Source of the DNA: Ophiodon elongatus
Taxonomy: Eukaryota > Chordata > Actinopteri > Perciformes > Hexagrammidae
DNA length: 64,000 bases
Assembly: GCA_016806645.1 (NCBI GenBank)
Contig: JACSYO010002116.1
Location: 6,194,001-6,258,000, forward strand
Direction: 5' to 3'
Part shown: positions 37,708 through 48,234 of the stretch, piece after piece
Position numbering within the stretch: the first letter of the stretch is position 1
How the letters are laid out: every line of letters begins with the position of its first letter
The notes under the pieces: generated by a model
Database searches by the model: none
Seen by the model: the letters and a program-made list of their open reading frames with translations, nothing else
What the model was told of the DNA's origin: nothing
Position numbers and translations under genes: made by a program

Positions 37708-39959
37708 TCATTGCAGTGGATTATCGAACACAGAGTCTGGTAGCACAGAGATCTTCAGTTTCTTTTCTGGCCAACTGTACTCCTTTGGTAACTTTGTCTA
37801 CACAAAGAGAAAAGGATACACACGAGGTAAAAAAACAGGCAGTTGAACAAAACCAGACTGAAAATAAAAGTCACACAAAATAAAAAAGGGAGTTTAACTT
37901 ACCTCCTCGCGAGTGTTAAGTTCCTGTAAATCCCCGAGCATCTGCTCCACAAACTCCTCAGTCAACAATATCTAGACAAGGAGAGCAGACGGTCAAATAA
38001 ACACACCAAATATGAAACCGCCACACGGAAACCTTGAGTTTATCTTTCAGACTGTGTATACCTGGAGCCAGGGGCCGTGGGCTGCATACGGATGCTCTTC
38101 AGTGGCAAACGCTCCTTCAACTCCAGTCGACACAAATGTGATGGCCGTGTCCCCGTTGATACTTTTGTATGTGAAGTGTCTCCCATGGAGCAGCCGGCCC
38201 CTGTGAAAGATTTCATACAGTACAGTGTGAAGTACAAAAAAGGAGCACATGTGTGGGTTTTCATTGCCATGACAGAATACTTTACTTTCCACGTGACAAT
38301 TACTAGCGAGCAAGGATCATGTTATAATACGTCCTATAAAATGTTTCCGTGACGACTGAAGATAACCGGTTCCCATTTGAACATGAAATCGTTTGAGGCG
38401 GCAGTGGAACAGTCAGCATCTTACAGAGGTTTTCAAGAATGTATCTGTTGAGCAAAAACAATCCAAGGACATAAATGTTTCCTCTTCATTTAACTTTATG
38501 GACTCGTGCCAATTTACTTCAGTATTTGCAGACATTTGGAGACAGTGACGTAGTCCGTAATAAATTAAGACAGATACTAATGAAACTGTTCTTTTTTCGG
38601 TGTTTGCATCTGCAGCCATTATGATCATTTAAATGTGATAGGTAAACTTCACTAGTGGAAATAACATCGTGGCTTTGTGATTAAATCACAGTACAGTAGA
38701 TTTCTAATATGTCAGCGGCATCCTTACTTGGGTGCGGTTGGGAGTAGTTTAAAATGCTCACATATTTTCACAAACGTTCAGATATTAAAAGTCACATAGT
38801 TTGGAGGCAACCTTTGATGTCATCGCGCCCAGTGTCTGTATCACATAATTGGGCCCCTTTACACTGTACTGTGTTCTCGCACTTAAATCCTGGCACATCT
38901 CTCCCTCTCACAAAAGGTCTTGTTTTTTCCTCAGATAGAAATTACATAAAGCAGGTTCGTCTCATTTAGAAAAAAAACCCTGCAGTAATTGCTTAGGTGG
39001 CATTTAGTCTACAAAACACAAATTAGAAAAGATGTCACTTTCCGAATAAAGGTGAAAACCCAGAATCAGACAGTATTCAGCCACGGGTGAGTACATTTTA
39101 AAAGAAAGAGCAAACCAAAACAAATGTTTCTGCAAGTTGCTATGTCTTCATTAATTATTGTTGTCACCATAGCATGTAATGTAATAAAAAAATAAATGTG
39201 TCTGAATGCAAGTTTGTGTGTTTTTAGCCTCTTTTTTTTTTTTTTTTTTTTTTTTAAAGGTTTTCCTTGTCTGTGAAGTTCAAATGCAAGTTGGCTGACA
39301 TGGTGAAGATCCATTGATCGTGCGTTAGCCAACACTGAAAAGGAAACTTTGTTCTAGAATTATGACCACTGAAAAAAATTTTTTAATGCAACAAATCATG
39401 ACCTTTGTCTGAAGCTGCTTCCTGTCGTTTAACACAGGAAGGTGAGCAGACAGAGTCACTGCACATGAGCCATGCTGACTCCTCAATGATGGTGTCAACG
39501 TACAGACATAACCTTTGACTTCTCTAGTTTGTCAAGAGTCAGGAGAGGGAAGTAAAAACAGCAAACCTATTTACACAAAACATACTAGACAAATACAGGG
39601 GACGAGAATCCATAACCGTTCTAGAAGTTACAAGTGGCCAACAATGACTGCATGAGGATCGTTTTATCCACATTACAGGTTAGATTTTTGTTCACTTCAC
39701 TGGCAAGCTTTTTATTTTCTTGGCACTTTGAAGTGGCATCAAAGTGAAAGTAGGAGAAGGAAAACCAAGTTTGGGTTTGACTCACAGAAGGCCCCTTTTT
39801 TTTTTTTTTTTACTGTCGGAGAAGATGGTGTCATTCGGGATTTTGCTCTGGTATTATTAAGACATTCTGCCACACCCATCCAACAAGACGTTAACTGAAC
39901 TGAACTACTTGTTTATCCGCCTACGGGGGCATTCCAAAAGGGTAAATACTGTGTGTGGG

Positions 39960-40020
<61 letters not shown>

Positions 40021-40573
40021 CAGTACCGCAGGCAGAGAGGCAACAGTGTGCCGGACTCTTGGTTGAATTTCAGATGGACGCTCTCCAACTGTCGTGTTCG
40101 GACCAACTCATGAGGAACAATGGCTGCTGAACTCTCACTCTCTAAACTGTCCTTCCGACTCCTGAGAAACAGACAAAGAAGAGAAAAGAAAGAGTGGAAG
40201 GCAACAAAAGGGAAATATAAGTGAGGAAGTCTGATACGATACAATCAGCTGCGAAAGAATGGCCATCTGCGAAAAACAGCTACTGTGAAGGAAATGGCAG
40301 CCGCTTGGCTTTTGTCCGTTCATGGAAATGAACAGACACAGATTTCACAACACCTTTCATGGAGCGGTTACCTGACTCGGCGGAAGACGCAACAACTTTT
40401 ACAGAAAGAAAGATTTGTGACAAATCACCGTATTATTTCTGTAGCTAAGGAACAATGGTGATAACAGTTCAGATGTCAGTTGCGCTGTGAGTCATGTACA
40501 CGGGGGTAGGGAGGAGGAGGGAGGGGGGGGGGGGGTCATTCTGGTGCAGCCCTTGTGCTGAGCTGAACCCATG

Positions 40574-40651
<78 letters not shown>

Positions 40652-43600
40652 AACACTTACTGAGGTCTCTCATGGCTCTGTCTCTGGCTGCTGATGGGTG
40701 GTATTGCTGCCTTGCTGTTAAACTCCAGTCCTTTTCTCAGGGTCTCTCTGATCTGCTCTGTGTCTGTCAACACACAGACAAAGATCCGCATGGAATTATT
40801 CCATCATGCACTGCTGACAGCATGAAACCAGAACTCCTCTGTGCAGATTGGTTAAGCATTCTTGGATCTGCTCAGTCTTAATTAGATGATGTACTCTTTT
40901 TTTTTTCCCCCCTCCTTTGGGACTTTGGCATACCTTTGTCTGAGAGCCTCCGTGGCTGGGAGCCTATACAGATGGATCGGCTATCCTCCTCGTCCTCTGG
41001 CGGTCGACTCAGATCGTCCCACACACATTTAGCGCTGACCCCACTCAGGTTAGAGCCCTCCGTCTCAATACCCTGGTCCACTCTCTCCTGCTTAGATGAG
41101 CAAGAAATATACGCAATCATCAACACTAGCTCACAGAAACCTCACATGAGGTTAACATTTTATCAGAAATAAAAAAAAAAAAAGAAACTGTATAAAGATT
41201 TCTGGGACAGCAGGAGGCACTAGTGCCAGAGACCAAAATGTAACGGTTGATTTAAAAAGAGATTTCTTCAGTCGATTAGTCACATTTGTACGCTTTTTCA
41301 TGCGGATTGACTTATTCAAAGAAACTTATGATCACATCTCTGGTAAACACAGGGTTTAAAAAGGGTGCTTTTGTGTGAAGCAGAACTTAATAAAGCCTTA
41401 CTTGTAGGTGTGGATCAATGTCAAAAATAGTCTCTCCTCTCCTCATGTCTGTGATCAGCCAGGAGCCACCAGCTCTGTACACAATACAATCATCAACATT
41501 AGTCCAGGGCAGCATTAACCATGATCATTGATCAAGCTTAACTAAGAGTTAATACATTAACAAATAACTAAGCAGCTCACTTGCTGCTCACACTATATTG
41601 TGAAATGGAGTCCATTGTGAAACTGGACTCCATAGATTTTGCTTTCACTTCAGTTCATTGACTGACCATTTGGAGGCAAATGTAGATATTGTGTTTACAA
41701 TAAATATTAAAGTACTCTATATCTGATTTGCTAATACCAACAAACAAAAGCAGATCTGGACATCTATAATGACGTAGCAATCCTAAGCTCTGAAACAGAA
41801 TAATTAACAAATCACTTGAGAACAAAAATAATAATAACAATGCCCGATATGTAGTGTCGTTTTAAAATCTAAAACACGACTTCTTAATGACCTAGTTGAA
41901 TCATGTACTCATGCACCGTTGTACTCACACTCTGACTCCACGCATCAGCTCCAGGATGCCCTGGCCGTTCCACTGTTGGGCCGCCTGTAGCTCCTCTGTA
42001 CATACACCCACAATCTACAGGAGACGGTGCAGAGCATGAAAGGGTGTGGTCTACAACGTCCTCATTTTTAGTCAGCTGCAAAAATAATATATATAATCCT
42101 TGAACAATTCAGCACCGTGTGACGTGACGCAAAGAAGGCACACGGAGACATGCTGAAGGCTCTCCGAGCCTCCTGACAAGACACATTCACTGAGTGAACT
42201 AACTTGAACATCAACATTTTGACGTGGACTACACACAAGTTTTTTATTTTATATGTTGACTGATTATTTCTGTTTGCTATTCCGCCCCAAATGTACTGAA
42301 ATTTACGCGAACCAATTGTGTCCTGTATCATCATCGTCACTGATATTAAAATTGCAGTCCGTGCATGTCCAAATTCCTGTTATCGGCAAAAAAAGATCCC
42401 AAAAGAAAAGTGCTTGTAAAAGTAAAGTAAGTGTGAATATCACATATTTGAACTAACCTGGAGGAAGCTCACTGAGCCAAATGGTGTTTGAACTGGTTGC
42501 ATCTGTGGGTCCTCTGTCAGCAACATATGCTGGATACGAGATTCACTGTTGTCTAGTGGACTGTGCCACGATATATGGTCGCCACTACAAAATGTGTTTT
42601 CTGTAGAAGAGACAACATAAGGAGACATTCATTTTTAAAGTACTGTAAAATATGCTGTTTTAAGTAGTCTAGAATGCACACTTTGTCACGACTCTTAGTC
42701 TGAAGAGTGCATTTGGGCCTGTGCTTTCGGGAATCAGTGGAAAGCAGTTCTACTTTCATACTTTTCATGATCCGGCGGTACAGAATTTACAAAGGAAAGT
42801 CGCAGTAACAAGGAAAAGATGGGACACAGATCGGCGAGAGAACGAGAGCGAGTGAGTGAGAGAAATGGGGAACGCAAATATGGCAAGAAAAAGCATAAAA
42901 AAAAAAAATTACATTTCCATCTGAGGAATCTGTCTGCTTGGGAGGTAACATGCACCCAATCCAGATTCGTTGCAGGAGAAAAGCGAGGGGGAAGATGGCC
43001 AGGAATCAGCATTCATTTAGCTCAGGAACCCAGCCCACCCACGCGCAAATTGACCCCAGCTGGATAGCAGAGAAGGGCTGGGTGGTGAGGAGAGGGGAGC
43101 CTTCTTCTCTTTCACAGCTTTAAAAATGCCCCCTCCCCTCTAAACCACACTTTCTTGCACACATTATAATACACAACTGAAGGATTTAGAGAACTTAGCA
43201 GCATAGTATAATACCCATTACACATAGCATAAACATTCACACACGAACACAATGTCTTGTTTGCCATTTGTGAAAACAGTCCTTTTAGAATGGTGAAGGG
43301 AAAGAAAGGGGAAATTAGACTTCCTGTCAATACCCAGAGCTCCAAAAACACAAATAATGTGTACTGACCCTAAGACTGCTGCCTGCAGCAGACTCCTGCA
43401 TTTTTTAATGTATCACAGGAAGCACGACCACCATTACAAGGAACACATTCTCAGCATTCACAAAGACCTGGTGATGAAGGCATGCCATCTGCAGCCAAAA
43501 GAGTTGGTCCATCAAAAAGCACATGCTCAGAGAAATCATTCACTATTAGCAAAGTGTGAGTAAATGAAAAACCCAAACCATTGCTCTTTGTTAAACCTTT

Positions 43601-44062
43601 TTCAGGTGAAGAATAAGGAATGTCGGGCTGGAACTAACAACATTTTCTCTACCTCGTAATCGGTGTCACTTTATTGATTAGTTCATTAATCAGTTCTTTA
43701 AATGTCCTAAATAACAGAAAATGACATTTCCGGAGCCCAAATGAATGTCTAAAACCTGCTTGTTTAATCTGACTAAGAAAAGCACCTTTTTCCACCCAGC
43801 CCGCTATCATATTAATATATAATATAATATCATATTAGCCTTGACCTTGAGGTGTGTTAACGTGTCGTTTTCTCTTGCAAACATGCAAAAAGAACAGCTT
43901 TGTTTTGTTGACTGTGCTCTTACCTGACTGGAACACATAGCGGGCCAAGCCTTGCATGAGTTCAGCCGGCCAGGTCGGTGGTGCCGTCTCGCCCGTCTCT
44001 CTCTTGAGTCTAAACGTGAGCTCGAAACCAAACCCACTGGGCCCGTCTGCCCCAGTGAATCT

Positions 44063-44105
<43 letters not shown>

Positions 44106-44886
44106 GAAAAAAACAACAGGCACTGGTATGATTTCTTATTTGCATGAGTGTAGTGAAAATCACAGTGTGTGTGTGTGTGTGTGCTTTATTCTTTATGGGC
44201 TCTTTACAGCTTTTCATCTGTCCCATCAAACGTGTTGAAACTCCCCCAACTCCCCTGTGCAACAGGAAGTCAAGTATTTACATTAGCTCAGCATACTTAC
44301 TCGTGCACCCTATTATCCCCATACAGGTCACTCAGGCCAAAGCTGACGTAGTGCCAGTGCTCCTGGATGTCCTGAGCTTGGCAGCCGGTACTCCTGTACA
44401 TACTGATGTAGTCTAACGGGTCAGGGCCCCCTAACCTGGAAGAAAAAAGAAAACCATCAGCCATGTCAAACTTTGTTATTGTTGTCATTGTTTACGTTTA
44501 AGCACACCCCACGTAAAGACAGTCAGCTGAACTGAAGCCATAACTTGTAGGAAAGTAGTGGGCAACATTTAAATTAAGAAGTTTTAATTAGTTGAGTCCT
44601 AAATCCTCCTCACACTCCCCCAGAACAAAGTAACGTGGACGTAACGTGACGCACAGTATGGCTCCTGGAAAGTTACGTCTCGCCACTTGTTCAACAAACC
44701 AACTAACTAACTCGAGGCCGACGTAAACAAAACGTACCAATACTTCACGATGGCTGTGACCTGGAGCGGGTTGGCCTGTTCGGGGTAGAGTCGCCGGCAT
44801 TCCCCGTAGATAGCCTGCAGTCCAGGGGGAAACAGCGGCACCAGCCCGTGGGTTTGAGCCCCACTGGTAGGCCGTGCCTCATCCAT
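37708..44886 (-). CDS. sufu: Suppressor of fused, 12 exons, 470 aa
   Basis: SUFU is the main negative regulator of Hedgehog signalling. It binds GLI factors, holds them in the cytoplasm and promotes their repressor forms. Exons in transcription order: 44886-44738, 44435-44301, 44060-43924, 42600-42458, 42014-41929, 41474-41402, 41087-40934, 40763-40661, 40161-40027, 38200-38062, 37971-37903, 37797-37708. Phases close to 471 codons with TGA. Human SUFU has 484 aa; the shortfall is in the N-terminal leader. Recognisable segments include LFPPGLQAIYGECRRLYPEQ, GGPDPLDYISMYR, EHWHYVSFGLSDLYGDNRVHE, DLSRPPEDEEDSRSICIG, RTRQLESVHLKFNQESG and the C-terminal end VLPDSVFDNPLQ. The start ATG at 44886 gives MDEARPTSG; upstream in-frame codons lack conservation to human. 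Three exon borders abut microsatellites (see findings). Confidence 0.98.
38201..40026 (-). other. sufu intron 9
   Basis: This 1.8 kb intron begins with a weak GTACTG donor and a (CU)n tract (39964-40017). It includes T-runs near 39231-39255 and 39797-39812. No exon or known repeat was seen in it. Confidence 0.85.
39964..40017 (-). repeat. (CT)n microsatellite beside the sufu exon 9 donor
   Basis: On the sense strand this is a CU run of about 27 units starting at intron position +10. Confidence 0.95.
40577..40650 (-). repeat. (CA)n microsatellite beside the sufu exon 8 donor
   Basis: On the sense strand about 37 CA units start at intron position +11, right after GTAAGTGTTC. Confidence 0.95.
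43622..43785. mobile_element. Fragment of the TAGGGCTG-type teleost repeat, sufu intron 3
   Basis: TCGGGCTGGAACTAACAAC, TTGATTAGTTCATTAATCAG and AATGACATTTCCGGAGCCC match from memory one half of the family at 14940-15194 and 56922-57160. Confidence 0.6.
44065..44102 (-). repeat. (GT)n microsatellite forming the sufu exon 3 acceptor tract
   Basis: On the sense strand about 19 GT units are followed only by TTTAG and then exon 3 at 44060. Confidence 0.95.
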
Positions 44887-45260
44887 GCCACGGCCTCGGA
44901 GCAAATCTTGTTTTCTATTTGTTCTAAAACCAGTGTGTGTACCGGTATCTTCTGCCGTCCACCTCCAGCCCCGCGAGAGCCACACGACCCTAAACCATAA
45001 AGGCTTTCCTCTGCAGACGTGGACCGAGTAAACACAGGTTTAATCCCGAGCGTTGTGCTGCACTAGCAGGGGCCCAGCCTGTTGCTCATCCTGCGTGAAA
45101 CAAATGCGAGCTCGCCATTGGTTGGATGGCGGTCGTGACGTCATGACTGATGGCGAGCACTGGCCAATGAATGACGGGATTTGAGCAGAGCCGTTTAGTG
45201 AGAGTCACGTCATTGGACCTTTTTCTTTTTACAGCAATGGCGGCTCGGGGATCCTCTTGA
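44887..45260. promoter_or_regulatory. sufu: sufu promoter region with CRE and CCAAT boxes
   Basis: A perfect palindromic CRE (TGACGTCA) lies at 45136-45143. CCAAT boxes lie at 45117-45121 (minus), 45164-45168 (plus) and 45212-45216 (minus). They cluster 230-330 bp upstream of the sufu ATG. The motifs are seen; their use is inferred. Confidence 0.6.
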
Positions 45261-45439
45261 TAGTTCCCCGAAGTTAGCAGCGTATTGCGTTCGTGATGAA
45301 CTTTTAAAACGTAAAACGTTTTAAGAAAGAACCTGTATGTTATCAGCACAACTGATGAAATCTGTGCAATACAAATTAATTATGTCTGTACATATAATAT
45401 TTGTAGTTCTATTTTAGTTATTGTGTTTTTTTTCACATG

Positions 45440-45603
45440 TTTTACTTATTTTATATTATTTACTGTTTACTACTTAGTTATAATACTTGTTTTGATTTAT
45501 TTTACTATGTCTCTTGTTTGCACTTTCTGTATGCTGCTGTAATCCTGTAAATATCCCTGCTGTGGGACTAATAAAGGATTATCTTATTTTATCTTATCTT
45601 ATT
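45440..45603 (+). mobile_element. 3' tail fragment of a non-LTR retrotransposon
   Basis: TGTAATCCTGTAAATATCC, then GGGACTAATAAAGGATTATC, then TCTTA units, is from memory the usual 3' end of truncated fish LINE elements. No reverse transcriptase sequence is present. Confidence 0.6.
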
Positions 45604-46273
45604 AAAATGAACATGTGCATTAAAGCATGTTAGTGGATATTCCAACACTACATTAGTAGATTACGATCTTGGGAGAGGGAAGGTGGAGGACCTGGTGAGA
45701 TTAAGAACACAAGGTAAATTTAAAATAGGCCAGCAATTTTGAAAAATGAATCATATTAGATTTACTGGAGAATAATACTGAATACGAAAAGTTTTATACT
45801 ACTGTATTATATAAATAATCATATTAAACATGTATTATATTACCGTATTATGTAGGGAATATTGTTAGTGTATATTAGTGACCTACTTAATGCATGATGG
45901 AGGAGCAGTGATGCTGCAGGTCAGATTAAAAACATCACACGGTATGTTTCAAATAAGGAATCATGCTAAATGTGTATTATACTGCCATATAATATAAGGT
46001 AAACTAAATATTTATAGGAATTATATCAGTAATCATACTGAACATCTAATATCTATCATCATAAGGAATCATAATGCAGTGATGCTGCATGCCAGGAGTG
46101 CTGCATTGATTAAAAAAAACTAAAGTAGGGATGTAAACTCTATTGATGACCACAACTATGAAGTTCCATAACTTAAGTTGGGAAACAAAGACCACTCCTT
46201 ATTTCTCAAGGCCATTTCCTGTCCAAGCCTATGTGAGTGTGACTAAGCCTTTCTCCTTTGTCCTTTTCTCCCC

Positions 46274-46275
<2 letters not shown>

Positions 46276-46313
<38 letters not shown>
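46276..46313. repeat. (TC)n microsatellite
   Basis: A CT run of about 18 units. Confidence 0.95.
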
Positions 46314-46314
<1 letters not shown>

Positions 46315-48172
46315 AGCACAAGAGGAGTATTCAATGGAGACACCACCAGCACCCTGAGTCTCAACTACCTCAGTTTTGTAAGCCTTTTCCTGTTACTTAT
46401 AAAATAATAATACACCCAATAGCAATCACCCCAATGGTGTGGCCTTTGTTTGTCAAAAATAGGTATAGGTTGAGGGGCAATGATGTAAAAAGCTAAACTA
46501 GTGATGTGAGGATTGTGAGGTCTTGCGCAACCCACAATCGAGGTGAAAAAACATTGTTTGCCACCGTTTTGGATCTTTGCTTTCTTTATGTTGTTTGCGT
46601 TCATTAATCTACTCTTTGTGTATATTTTGGTTTCTCAGGAGCCTACTGCTTAGTCTGATGGTAGTTTGTGATTCTGAGGATCTAGTGAACTGATCATATA
46701 TTTCTTGTGTGTTTTATGAGGATCACAGAATGAGTGTTGAGTGCGGCCTTTCTAGGAGTGATAGTTGAGCGGTGAGTTTGGACCAAACGTGCTCCTCATT
46801 CTGTCCCATAATTGTGTGTGTTTGGTGTTTTTTGCACTTTTCATAATTCAGTTTGTAATTTCTTTTGTGCACAGCACGGGCACGTGCGTGGTGAGTAACC
46901 CCTCTTTTACAGAGTACTATTTTCCCCCACCAACGGTCAATAGCTATAAAAATCATCTTTACCATTGTACCATTAAAATAGTATTTTATGAGCTGATATA
47001 TTTAAACTATTACTATTTTAATAGCTTAGTAATTGTATAATTTAAATGGCGCGCTTGTGGTGTGCCACTCTTGGCAGATATTTCTCTCTCCTTCTGTTTA
47101 TTGTCTGCCAATTGTATAATTTATTGAATACATGGATTAGCAAGATTGTAGTTTATAGTTGTTTCACTTTAACATGAAGTTAAAGGGTCATTGTGATCCA
47201 AAGTTATAAGCTAAAGTTACTAGCTCCATAAGGCCGTGGATGGCTACATTACGGTGACGTCGGTAGGTTTTGAGCTGACTTGCCTCAATTCCTCTCTGCT
47301 AAATTAAAGAGCTGCAAAGAATGTGCTTGTACTGACTCTCTTTCTCCCTCCAATGATGACCAGTTAACTTCAAAGCAACTATGCTGTTGTAAACATTACT
47401 GTCGCTGCTCTAGAAACAATATTTCGTTATATCTCAATTATAAATAACTTCTAATTCTGTCCTGAATTTTTTTTTCTACATGTGTTTTTAAAAGCAATTA
47501 TTTAGTCATGAAAAATAACAGAGTATTGATAAGAGTGACTCCTTGAAGTAATACAATCCTAAATATGCCTATCCCTACTAGAGGGCCATCGTACTTCTCC
47601 GATCACCTTGGTATGTTGTTGCTTGCAATCTGCAACCTCACCGGTAGATGCCACCTAAATCTCACTCTGTTCACTGTAGCTATTACACTTACTAATCCTC
47701 ATGACTAGCACATTTTACTTTTGAAAAAACTGAAAAAATGGATGTATCTTAACACGTTTGTTGTTGCTCTATATTCATTGTAAATCGATTCATTTATTGA
47801 CTACTAATTAGCAAAAATCGCAATTCTGTCTCTCTGTCTGTACCGATTTATACCAATATCTACACATGCAAATAACCCGCCAAGTCCATCCTTGAACTAT
47901 CTGAAGTCTAATCAAGCATTTTGAACTTCTGTTAACGTGACATTCTCTTTAAATGGCTCTTGATTTTAGGTGCGAATGGGTTCATTGATAATTGTGATTG
48001 GCTGATACACTGTCAATCAAACAGTGGGAAGATGTGATTTTTAGGGTCGGGGCGTGGCCCTTTGTACGGGCCATATAGCCCTAAAGAAAAGCTCAACCAA
48101 CTAATGTTTGAATAAGTATTGATATTGTTTATTTAAGTAAATGTAGCAATACGAAAATGTAAAAACATACAC

Positions 48173-48193
48173 GCATACACACACACACACACA

Positions 48194-48231
<38 letters not shown>
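48173..48231. repeat. (CA)n microsatellite with CATA interruptions
   Basis: A CA run interrupted by CATACA. Confidence 0.95.

Positions 48232-48234
<3 letters not shown>

Noticed and set aside
45235..45261. Possible start ATGGCGGCTCGG after a TTTTTACAG acceptor-like tract, opposite to sufu
   Set aside because: The frame stops after seven codons and no donor site rescues it, so a divergent gene is not supported.
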